From Sulfurovum sp. (lineage in GTDB: Bacteria; Campylobacterota; Campylobacteria; Campylobacterales; Sulfurovaceae), in the NCBI GenBank assembly GCA_015490315.1, contig WFYB01000189.1, positions 1 to 5,985 on the forward strand: 5,985 nt of DNA. Direction: 5' to 3'. Of the stretch, positions 1 through 5,905 are shown piece after piece; position 1 is the stretch's first letter; every line of letters starts with the position of its first letter. Position numbers and translations under genes: made by a program. The notes beneath the pieces are model-generated. The model had not been told where the DNA came from. It did no database searches and was given only the letters and a program-made list of their open reading frames with translations.

Positions 1-136
1 CGTAGTTCTGGACTCTCTCTTTGTTTCCTTCTTTGATTCTTACTGCGACTCTGACTGTGTCACCAGCTCTGAATTCAGGAATGTTTCTGCCTTCGATCTG
101 CTTTTGTTCAAACTGCTCGATGAATTTATTTCTCAT
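1..136 (-). CDS. rplS: Large ribosomal subunit protein bL19, N-terminal part (cut by window edge)
   Basis: This is the first 45 codons of ribosomal protein L19, a 50S protein at the interface with the 30S subunit. The translation starts MRNKFIEQFEQKQIEGRN and continues through FRAGDTVRVAVRIKEG to RVQNY. The FxxGDTVRVxVxIxEGxKxRxQ pattern is the standard L19 signature, and the full protein is usually about 115-120 residues, so roughly 60% is missing beyond position 1. The ATG at 136-134 lies three bases after the trmD stop and is preceded by AAAAAGG with about seven bases of spacing, a good ribosome binding site. It is the last visible gene of the rpsP-khpA-rimM-trmD-rplS operon. No oddity is visible in the part present. 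Identification is near certain. Confidence 0.97.
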   Translation of the reverse strand, partial: MRNKFIEQFEQKQIEGRNIPEFRAGDTVRVAVRIKEGNKERVQNY

Positions 137-139
137 GTG

Positions 140-820
140 TTATACCTTTTTGTATAAGTCTGGTCTAAAAAACTTTGTTTTACACAAAGCCAACCCTCTT
201 TTTAAGTCCGTGATTTTACTATGATTACCCTTTAAAAACTCTGAAATAACTTCATTATCCTGATAATTTAGCGGTTTGGTAAACGAGGGGGCTTCAAGCA
301 GCGCCTCTTCAAAACTCTCGACACTCAATGAGTCACTGTTGCCAAGTACCCCGTCGACATTGCGGCTGATGGCATCACACAGCACCATGCTTGCCAGCTC
401 TCCGCCGGTGAGGATGAAGTCTCCAATAGAGAAGAGTTCGTCCGCATAGGTTTCGATGACACGCTCATCGATCCCTTCGTAGCGGCCGCTGACAAGGATG
501 ATATGCTCTTTTTTGGCGAGACGTTTGGCATCGTTTTGTCTAAAGGGTTTGCCAACGGGTGAGAGGAAGATCACATGGGCGTTTTGGGAATGCTTTTTGA
601 TCTCATCGAGGGTATCAAAAAGCGGCTGCGGGGTCATCAGCATACCTGCACCGCCGCCGATCATCGGAGCGTCTACTCTGTTAAATTTGTCTTTGGTGTA
701 GTCTCTTGGATTGTAAAAGTCGATCGCGATCTTCTGCTCATCAATCGCACGTGCAAGGATACTCTCGCTGAAGTACCCCTTGACGATGCCCGGGAAGAGT
801 GTCACAAAAGAGAAGCGCAT
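140..820 (-). CDS. trmD: tRNA (guanine(37)-N1)-methyltransferase TrmD
   Basis: TrmD is a cytoplasmic homodimer that transfers a methyl group from S-adenosylmethionine to N1 of G37 in tRNAs with a G36pG37 sequence, which prevents +1 frameshifting. The 226-residue protein shows the SPOUT trefoil-knot elements in order: LSPVGKPF (86-93), SGRYEGIDERV (111-121) and SIGDFILTGGELA (131-143). It also has PRD (38-40) and IGGGAGMLM (54-62) in the N-terminal half, and a C-terminal tRNA-binding domain with GNH (198-200). It is shorter than the 255-residue E. coli enzyme because the C-terminal tail is missing. By alignment from memory, the catalytic Arg154 of E. coli is R153 here, but Asp169 aligns with E168, and the usual Cys of CGRYEG is Ser. 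The ATG overlaps the rimM stop by one base (TGATG) and has GAGG seven bases upstream. Function is very likely conserved. Confidence 0.97.
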   Translation of the reverse strand: MRFSFVTLFPGIVKGYFSESILARAIDEQKIAIDFYNPRDYTKDKFNRVDAPMIGGGAGMLMTPQPLFDTLDEIKKHSQNAHVIFLSPVGKPFRQNDAKRLAKKEHIILVSGRYEGIDERVIETYADELFSIGDFILTGGELASMVLCDAISRNVDGVLGNSDSLSVESFEEALLEAPSFTKPLNYQDNEVISEFLKGNHSKITDLKRGLALCKTKFFRPDLYKKV

Positions 821-1359
821 CAGGAAGCCTCTAATATCTCTTTGGCATCCTGGGTATAGACGATCTTCTCATTGACATCGGTTTTGATGATGTAGCGGTC
901 GATGTATGGCAGCAGAAACTGCTTGGGAAGTCCTGCCTCTACCAACGCCTCTGCCGTGTCTATCATAAGATAGTCTGTATCTGCCATACGCTGGATATCC
1001 TTGACGCTGCCGAGCAGTTCGTCGGCGTCTCTGACCTCACAGCCGATGACATCAAACCAAAAGTGCTGCCCCTCTTCAAGATTGCAGTTGGCTTTGGTCT
1101 GTTCATGTGTTGCAAAGAGTTTGGTGTTGGTCAGCTTTTTGGCAGCATCGATCCCCTCATAGCCGACAAAACGCACAATACCGCGCTTCATATCGACATC
1201 AGAGATGGTGAGTTCGCCACGGTTGCTCTGGAAAGTAGCACCCTTTTTGAACTGCTCTGGGAAATCGGTATGGAGGTGGAATTTGAGATCGCCCCAAAGT
1301 CCGACGGTACGTCCCACCTGTGCGATATAGAATTTTTCGGGGATATTTTTTTCTGACAT
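820..1359 (-). CDS. rimM: Ribosome maturation factor RimM
   Basis: RimM binds ribosomal protein S19 and assists maturation of the 3' (head) domain of 16S rRNA in the 30S subunit. The 179-residue product has the two expected domains. The N-terminal RimM beta-barrel (about 1-90) carries FYIAQVGRTVGLWGDLKF and HTDFPEQFKKG. A PRC-barrel-like C-terminal domain begins near HFWFDVIGCEV and DELLGSVKDI and ends with QFLLPYIDRYI. The classic GxxHGLxGE motif is degenerate here (GRTVGLWGDLKF), which I believe is usual in Campylobacterota. A TTG codon lies directly upstream at 1362-1360, but I chose the ATG at 1359 because AGGGG sits five bases before it and would be too close to the TTG. The gap to khpA is eight bases, and the TGA overlaps the trmD ATG. 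Its place between rpsP and trmD matches the conserved operon. Confidence 0.95.
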   Translation of the reverse strand: MSEKNIPEKFYIAQVGRTVGLWGDLKFHLHTDFPEQFKKGATFQSNRGELTISDVDMKRGIVRFVGYEGIDAAKKLTNTKLFATHEQTKANCNLEEGQHFWFDVIGCEVRDADELLGSVKDIQRMADTDYLMIDTAEALVEAGLPKQFLLPYIDRYIIKTDVNEKIVYTQDAKEILEAS

Positions 1360-1367
1360 CAAAGCCC

Positions 1368-1610
1368 CTAATTGGCGGCTTTGACATTGACGCGATAGTT
1401 CTTGCCGCCTTTTGCTTTACAGCCGGAGATGACTGTCTTGATCGCGTTGATCATTCTGCCTTCTTTGCCGATGAGTTTGCCGATATCTTCGCTGTTTGCA
1501 AAGATCGTAATCTCATCAAATCCCTCATCCATCTCGGTGATCTCGACCGAAATGTCTTCAGGATTGTTTACCAAAAGCTTGGTATATGCCAGAAGGAAGT
1601 CTGTGACCAT
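1368..1610 (-). CDS. khpA: Small KH-domain RNA-binding protein, KhpA family
   Basis: This is an 80-residue single type II KH domain protein of the KhpA (YlqC) family, a cytoplasmic RNA-binding protein that in Gram-positive bacteria pairs with KhpB/Jag and is linked to RNA-chaperone and cell-size roles. The start MVTDFLLAYTKLLV is followed by DISVEI and the RNA-contacting GxxG loop in IGKLIGKEGRMINAIK (GKEG at 48-51). The protein ends RVNVKAAN. Its length is typical of the family (75-85). The frame stays open upstream into rpsP, but the extra residues are the other-frame reading of rpsP and look nothing like a KH domain, so the ATG at 1610-1608 is chosen. It starts five bases after the rpsP stop with no strong Shine-Dalgarno sequence, which suggests coupling to rpsP translation. 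Family is near certain; the function in this lineage is inferred. Confidence 0.94.
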   Translation of the reverse strand: MVTDFLLAYTKLLVNNPEDISVEITEMDEGFDEITIFANSEDIGKLIGKEGRMINAIKTVISGCKAKGGKNYRVNVKAAN

Positions 1611-1615
1611 CAGGA

Positions 1616-1846
1616 CTATTTCTTGCCTGCAAGTCTTTTGACTGTCGGGCTCATCTGTGCACCGACGCTCAGCCAATAGTTAAGTCTCTCTTCATCGATC
1701 GTCAGATCTTTGCTAGGAGATACAGGGTTGTAGTGACCGATAGACTCGATCCAACCACCGTCTCTTCTTTTTCTGCTGTCTGTTACTACGATTCTGTAAA
1801 ATGGCTTTTTCTTTCTACCCATTCTTGTCATTCTGATCATTGTCAT
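1616..1846 (-). CDS. rpsP: Small ribosomal subunit protein bS16
   Basis: This is a complete 76-residue S16, a primary 30S assembly protein that binds the 5' and central domains of 16S rRNA. The sequence begins MTMIRMTRMGRKKKPFYRI and continues VVTDSRKRRDGGWIESIGHYNP, the defining S16 block. The second half has DLTIDEERLNYWLSVGAQMSPTV, and the protein ends LAGKK. The ATG at 1846-1844 is preceded by AAGGA (1857-1853) with six bases of spacing, a strong ribosome binding site. A second in-frame Met two codons later lacks such spacing. It is the first gene of the operon and has its own promoter and an 82-nt predicted leader with a hairpin. Nothing in the protein is unusual. Confidence 0.98.
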   Translation of the reverse strand: MTMIRMTRMGRKKKPFYRIVVTDSRKRRDGGWIESIGHYNPVSPSKDLTIDEERLNYWLSVGAQMSPTVKRLAGKK

Positions 1847-1852
1847 GGTCTG

Positions 1853-1857
1853 TCCTT
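1853..1857 (-). promoter_or_regulatory. rpsP ribosome binding site
   Basis: The minus-strand sequence AAGGA lies six bases before the rpsP ATG. It fixes the start codon and lies outside the predicted leader hairpin, so the simplest fold would leave it accessible. Confidence 0.8.
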
Positions 1858-1878
1858 TGATTATGCTGTATATTGTTC

Positions 1879-1924
1879 AAGTACTGACAACTGTCTTTAA
1901 TGACTAAAACACTCATCAATACTT
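1879..1924 (-). promoter_or_regulatory. Predicted stem-loop in the rpsP operon mRNA leader
   Basis: Read on the minus strand, AAGTATTGA (1924-1916) can pair along its whole length with TCAGTACTT (1887-1879), using one G-U wobble. Inside it, TGTTTTA (1911-1905) pairs with TAAAGACA (1899-1892), leaving one bulged G and closing a five-base loop GTCAT. Between the two stems, TGAG faces GTTG and can add two wobbles and an A-U pair. The hairpin would start about five bases after the predicted transcription start and end about 32 bases before the ATG. There is no T tract after it, so it is not a terminator. Possible roles are 5' end stabilisation, an RNase III-type site, or a ribosomal protein autoregulatory element. 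The pairing is seen; the role is inferred. Confidence 0.5.
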
Positions 1925-1934
1925 TTGGAACGCG

Positions 1935-1940
1935 ATTATA
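1935..1940 (-). promoter_or_regulatory. Likely -10 box of the rpsP operon promoter
   Basis: The minus strand carries a perfect TATAAT in the context GGGTATAATCGCG. Upstream is an A/T-rich stretch (TTAATAAAAAGTTAAAAG) with no good TTGACA, which fits the major sigma factor promoters of Campylobacterota, where the -10 box dominates and an A/T-periodic region replaces the -35 box. Transcription would start near 1928 and give a leader of about 82 nt. The ffh promoter has almost the same 13-base core. Confidence 0.75.
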
Positions 1941-1963
1941 CCCAAATAACTTTTAACTTTTTA

Positions 1964-1998
1964 TTAAGGGCACCCGGGGTTACTATAGGTGTCCTTAA
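1964..1998 (-). repeat. Inverted repeat 12 bases after the ffh stop
   Basis: The plus-strand arms TTAAGGGCACC (1964-1974) and GGTGTCCTTAA (1988-1998) are complementary over 11 positions except for one, around a 13-base loop. In ffh mRNA (minus strand) that position is an A-C mismatch; in a plus-strand transcript it would be a G-U pair. No T run follows on either strand; the minus strand continues TTAATAAAAAG. It is therefore not a standard intrinsic terminator. It may protect the 3' end of ffh mRNA, be a weak terminator, or form a protein-binding palindrome just upstream of the rpsP promoter. Confidence 0.45.
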
Positions 1999-2010
1999 GC
2001 AGAAACAGCA

Positions 2011-3369
2011 TTAACGCGGCATTCCCGGGAATCCGCCGCCGCCTTGCATCTGTTTCATCAGATCCTGCATCTGTTTCATGCCCCCTTTTCCGGAGAGCTT
2101 CTTTGCCATCTTTGCAGCATTTTTAAACTGCTTGAGCACACGGTTGACCTGCATCTGATCCAAACCTGCACCCTGTGCAATACGGCGTTTGCGTGTGTTG
2201 TTGAGCAGGTCAGGATTTTCACGCTCTTTGGGGGTCATGGAGGCGACCATCGCTTTGATCATCCTGATCTCATCGGAATTCTCCAGATCCATATCGCCGA
2301 TCTGCTTCGCCATCGCGCCCATCCCAGGGATCATCCCCATGATCGACTTCATCGAGCCCAGCTTCTTCATCTGCTCCATCTGATCAAGGAAATCGTTGAA
2401 GTTGAACTGACCCTTTTTGATCTTCTGCGTCATGCGCTTTGCCTCTTTAGGGTCGATCGCCGCTGCAGCTTTCTCTGCGAGAGACTCTACATCCCCTGCC
2501 CCCATCAGGCGGCTCACAATTCGATCAGGGATAAACTGCTCGAGATCAGGCATCTTCTCCCCAGCCCCGATAAAGCGTAGCGGTGCACCCACCTGCTGCG
2601 AGAGACCAAGCGCCACACCACCCTTGGCATCACCGTCGAATTTGGTAAGGATCACACCTGTGATCCCGATCTTCTCTTTGAAGGTCTGTGCCGTACGTAC
2701 GGCATCCTGCCCCGTCATCGCATCGGCGACATAGAAGAGCTCATCAGGCTTGGCCACCGCCTTGACCTCGGCAAGCTCCTCCATCAGCTCTTCATCGATC
2801 GCCAAACGTCCGGCAGTATCGATCAGTACCACATCGTAGAGCTCTTTTTGGGCTTTTTCCAATCCCTCTTTAACGATCTGTGTCGGTGTAGCTTTCTCAT
2901 CTGCCACCAGATCAACACCGATCTGCTCGGTGATCTGTCTGAGTTGCTCTACAGCAGCCAGACGCTGAAGATCCGCAGCGATGATGAGCACCTTTTTCTT
3001 CTTCTGCTCTTTGAGAAAATAGGCAAGTTTACCGGTCGTTGTCGTTTTACCCGACCCCTGCAGACCGATCATCAGCACAACAGTCGGCGGCTTGGAAGCA
3101 AAGGTAAACCCTTTGGGTGCGCCCTCGATTGTGAGAATATCTGTCAGCTTCTCCTGCAGTGCTTTGAGGAAAGTCTCTTTGCCCACACCGTTCTTTTTGG
3201 TTTCACGTTCTACATCGCTGATCAGATCTTTGACCACTTTGTGGTGCACATCTGCCTTGAGCAGTGATTTTTTAAGTTCTGCGGTCGCTTTTTTGAGTGC
3301 CTTCTCATCATCATGGAAACGGATCTTTCCGATGGCATTCTTAAAACTGTCTGTGAGTGTATCGAACAT
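2011..3369 (-). CDS. ffh: Signal recognition particle protein Ffh (SRP54 homologue)
   Basis: Ffh is the GTPase that, with 4.5S RNA, binds signal sequences of nascent membrane proteins and delivers ribosomes to the FtsY receptor. The 452-residue protein has a full domain set. A helical N domain spans about 1-90. The G domain has P-loop GLQGSGKTT (102-110), DLQRLAAVEQL (133-143), DTAGRL (184-189) and TKFDGDAKGG (242-251). The methionine-rich M domain (about 310-452) carries SIMGMIPGMG (342-351) and the RNA-binding TRKRRIAQGAG (392-402). The tail is glycine-rich (GGGGFPGMPR). Most Ffh proteins I know have RPAA where this has RLAA (136-139); the catalytic region is otherwise standard. The ATG at 3369 follows GAGG by five to six bases. 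Only 22 bases separate it from the RND stop, yet a promoter-like box lies at the end of that gene. The 4.5S RNA gene was not seen here. Confidence 0.98.
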   Translation of the reverse strand: MFDTLTDSFKNAIGKIRFHDDEKALKKATAELKKSLLKADVHHKVVKDLISDVERETKKNGVGKETFLKALQEKLTDILTIEGAPKGFTFASKPPTVVLMIGLQGSGKTTTTGKLAYFLKEQKKKKVLIIAADLQRLAAVEQLRQITEQIGVDLVADEKATPTQIVKEGLEKAQKELYDVVLIDTAGRLAIDEELMEELAEVKAVAKPDELFYVADAMTGQDAVRTAQTFKEKIGITGVILTKFDGDAKGGVALGLSQQVGAPLRFIGAGEKMPDLEQFIPDRIVSRLMGAGDVESLAEKAAAAIDPKEAKRMTQKIKKGQFNFNDFLDQMEQMKKLGSMKSIMGMIPGMGAMAKQIGDMDLENSDEIRMIKAMVASMTPKERENPDLLNNTRKRRIAQGAGLDQMQVNRVLKQFKNAAKMAKKLSGKGGMKQMQDLMKQMQGGGGFPGMPR

Positions 3370-3391
3370 TGCTACCTCTATATAGAATTGA

Positions 3392-5905
3392 TTACCGCGA
3401 TTTTACCCTACTTGGGCTTAACGCATCATCAAACACTCTCAGCCTTACGAGGAGCTTTGGCAGCAGCAGAATGTTTGCCAACAGGGCGACTGCCATCACC
3501 ACCACGGTCAAGAGCCCGAAATAGATCGTCGGTATGAGATTGGAGAGCAGCAGGATAGAGAAGCCGATCATGATCGTCAGGGTTGTATAGAGCATCGCAT
3601 ACCCTACACTCTCATGTGTACGCTCCATCGCCGCAAGGTAGTTTTGATCCTTTTGGTACTCCTCTTTAAAGCGGTGGATATAGTGGATCGTATCATCCAC
3701 ACCAATACCGATCGCAATCGCAGCGATCGTAATGGTCATAATATCCAAAGGGATATGAAACCACCCCATAAACCCGAATACCAGACTGACCGATATCACA
3801 TTAACCCCCAGTGCAATCAGTGTGAGCTTCAATGATCTGAAGAGCAGCAGGAACATCACAAAGAGGATCGCCAGTGTAAAGCCAAGGGTTTTGATCTGAG
3901 AATTGAAGAGTGACTGCAGCATATTGTTATAGAGTACCATCAGGTTAGAGAGTTTCACATCTACCATCTCCCGATCAAGCACACTGCTGTTGAGATCATG
4001 TCTGATACGTTTGAGCAGTGCGTCCCTGCGCAGCTTCGGATTGGAGTCTACCACACGTGTAGCGATGCGTACCTGATTTGTATCGACATTGACATAAGGA
4101 GAGAGGATCATCTTTCGGTACTTCTCGGGCAGTTTGTTATAAAGCAGCGCCAATGTCAAGCCGTCCAACGCTTCACCGCCGTTGAGCCTTTGACCAATCT
4201 CGAGTATCGTAGCCAGAGATTGCACACTGCCAAGCGCATCAAGTCCCTCGAGATAGCGGTGAGCCTTGATCACCTGATCCATCTTCTCTTTGGTAAACCA
4301 GTATTGCGCTTCATCTTCCGTCTCTTCGAACTCTTCGTCAAAATCATCCTCATCATCGGCACTCTCTGCAGTCCCATCTGATGCATTTGGCTGTGATTTG
4401 AAAGTCAACACGACATCCAGAGGAGTCGTGCCTCCCAGCTTCTCATCAATCACCTTCATCCCCTGATAGATCTCAGTATTTTTCTTGAAATAGTTGATGA
4501 AACTGTTCTCAACGATCAGCTGGGATGCGCCGGTCAAGGTGAAAATGAGTGCCAGAAGTGTTACAAAAAAGATCCCTCTCCTGTCTCTAAGCACCTGCTC
4601 TTTTGCCCAGTTCACAAAAGAGAAACGCCTGCTCTTCACTCCGCCGGAACCTGCTGCTATCTGACTCTTTGACAGAAGCATCAGCATAGCAGGAAATACC
4701 AAAAAAGTGATCAGAAGGGAGAGGAATATCCCTGCACTCATCATCCAGCCCAGATTGATCACCGGCTTGATTTGGGAAAAGACAAGAGACGAGAAACCGG
4801 CGATCGTCGTAAGAATAGCGAAAAGCGTCGGTGCCCACTTGCTCTTGACCGTCTCCATAATGATCGCTTCATGTGACCAGTCCGGCTTTTCAATAACAAG
4901 TTCACGATAGCGCACGATCAGATGCAAAATGATCGAGAGGGTAATGATCAACTGCAGGGCAATAAAATTGGAAGAGATCACAGTAATCTCCCAGCCGAAA
5001 AAGCCCAAAGCACTTGTGATCGCCAAGACAGCCATCGCACTGATCACTACCGGTATCACCACCCAGCGCAACTCTCTAAATACCAGCCAAAGTATCAGCA
5101 TCAATAGAAGGATCAGTGTCGTACCATAAATCACGAGATCACTCTTGACATAGTGTATGATATCACTGGCGATCATACTCACACCGCCAAGAAAGAGTGT
5201 GCCGCTTTGCTTGTATTTTTGCAGTATGGCACGTGTCTGTGCCACATTCTCCTCTTCTGTCTGTCGCATTTTGTCACGGTGCTGTTTAAATCTCTTAGTA
5301 ACTTCATCAAGCTCTTTTGCTTCTATCGGACTCAGACCGGATTGACGCTTTTTCTTGCGTAGCGTATTGCGTTTGTTGAGAAGCTCTGTATAGCGCTTGT
5401 CTTTTTTGAGATTGATCAGTATTGCAGTGGTAGTAAAATCCTTGCTGACAAGACGCCCTTTGTAGAGAGGGTTGGTCAAAAACTCCTTTTTGACCAGTGC
5501 CATATCGGGATGTGAATTCTGTAGTGTATGTACTTCATCCACCAGATCTTTCAGTGGCATTGGAGGAGAGAAGAGCAGCGGTACGGTCAGGATCGAATCG
5601 ACAGACTCGACCAACGGCAGTTTTTCGATTTCACTACTTATCTGAGAGATGGTTTTTCGCGTATCGGCAGAGAGAAGCGGCTGACGCGGTGTGTAAGCAA
5701 CCACCAGCATGTTCTCCGTATTGAAGTGCTGATTCACCTCTCGGGTAAATGCAAGATCAGGATCATCTTCAAGCAGCAGTGTCTCGGCAGAAGCATCGAT
5801 CTCGAGCTTGGTCGCATAGTAGCCAAATAGCAATAGAAACAGTGTAACACCCGCAAGGAGATACTTCGGATACGATACGATGATCTTTCGGTACAGGCTA
5901 TACAT
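3392..5905 (-). CDS. RND/MMPL-family transporter, likely envelope lipid export or trafficking
   Basis: This 837-residue inner-membrane protein has the duplicated RND layout. TM1 lies near 14-31, followed by a large periplasmic loop (about 32-255), TM2-6 (about 257-411), TM7 (about 444-463), a second periplasmic loop (about 464-668) and TM8-12 (about 671-820). The start of loop 1, KLEIDASAETLLLEDDPDL (33-51), is typical of MMPL/HpnN-like members. The second half has the RND motif GIGVDDTIHYIHRF (733-746) with D737-D738, but the equivalent helix of the first half (313-334, LSIILHLIVRYRE) has no acidic pair. Loop 1 carries a highly charged helical stretch (167-233), and loop 2 an acidic run (517-532). 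The ATG directly follows the stop of an MlaC-like gene with no clear Shine-Dalgarno sequence, so coupling is likely. By analogy with the Campylobacter Cj1371-Cj1373 cluster (from memory) and with HpnN, lipid movement between membranes is the best guess. Substrate unknown. Confidence 0.88.
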   Translation of the reverse strand: MYSLYRKIIVSYPKYLLAGVTLFLLLFGYYATKLEIDASAETLLLEDDPDLAFTREVNQHFNTENMLVVAYTPRQPLLSADTRKTISQISSEIEKLPLVESVDSILTVPLLFSPPMPLKDLVDEVHTLQNSHPDMALVKKEFLTNPLYKGRLVSKDFTTTAILINLKKDKRYTELLNKRNTLRKKKRQSGLSPIEAKELDEVTKRFKQHRDKMRQTEEENVAQTRAILQKYKQSGTLFLGGVSMIASDIIHYVKSDLVIYGTTLILLLMLILWLVFRELRWVVIPVVISAMAVLAITSALGFFGWEITVISSNFIALQLIITLSIILHLIVRYRELVIEKPDWSHEAIIMETVKSKWAPTLFAILTTIAGFSSLVFSQIKPVINLGWMMSAGIFLSLLITFLVFPAMLMLLSKSQIAAGSGGVKSRRFSFVNWAKEQVLRDRRGIFFVTLLALIFTLTGASQLIVENSFINYFKKNTEIYQGMKVIDEKLGGTTPLDVVLTFKSQPNASDGTAESADDEDDFDEEFEETEDEAQYWFTKEKMDQVIKAHRYLEGLDALGSVQSLATILEIGQRLNGGEALDGLTLALLYNKLPEKYRKMILSPYVNVDTNQVRIATRVVDSNPKLRRDALLKRIRHDLNSSVLDREMVDVKLSNLMVLYNNMLQSLFNSQIKTLGFTLAILFVMFLLLFRSLKLTLIALGVNVISVSLVFGFMGWFHIPLDIMTITIAAIAIGIGVDDTIHYIHRFKEEYQKDQNYLAAMERTHESVGYAMLYTTLTIMIGFSILLLSNLIPTIYFGLLTVVVMAVALLANILLLPKLLVRLRVFDDALSPSRVKSR
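3400..3405 (-). promoter_or_regulatory. Likely -10 box of ffh, inside the end of the RND gene
   Basis: The minus strand reads GGGTAAAATCGCG, matching the rpsP promoter core at 12 of 13 positions. The TAAAAT lies in the codons for Val-Lys-Ser, four codons from the end of the RND gene. Transcription would start near 3393 and give a short leader of about 24 nt with GAGG before the ffh ATG. The -35 region is coding sequence and shows no clear box. It would allow ffh to be expressed apart from the upstream genes. Confidence 0.55.

Noticed and set aside
1360..1362. TTG as the start of rimM
   Set aside because: The AGGGG ribosome binding site would be only two bases away; the ATG at 1359 has proper spacing.
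1611..1676. Upstream extension of khpA to an ATG inside rpsP
   Set aside because: The added residues are the other-frame reading of rpsP and do not fit the KH family, which normally begins near MVTDFLLAY.
1847..2010. Search for 4.5S RNA or another small RNA gene near ffh
   Set aside because: The gap holds only the inverted repeat, the promoter and the rpsP leader. No GGAAG/GCAG-type SRP RNA hairpin was seen on either strand.
2016..2039. GC-rich palindrome around ATTCCCGGGAAT with flanking GCGGC/GCCGC arms at the ffh 3' end
   Set aside because: It encodes the usual Gly-rich Ffh tail (GGGGFPGMPR), where GGC/GGA and CCG codons readily create such symmetry. It overlaps coding sequence and has no T run after it.
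2044..2580. Long open frame on the plus strand opposite ffh (178 codons)
   Set aside because: It is antisense to a certain gene, has a His/Leu-rich low-quality composition, and has no ribosome binding site or recognisable domain.
3377..3386. TCTATATAGA palindrome in the ffh leader
   Set aside because: It is short and A/T-rich in a 22-base gap. It is likely chance sequence, although TATAGA could be mistaken for a second -10 box.
3998..4381. Plus-strand open frame opposite the RND gene (127 codons)
   Set aside because: It is a complementary-strand shadow of a well-supported gene, with no family resemblance and no promoter-like sequence ahead of it.
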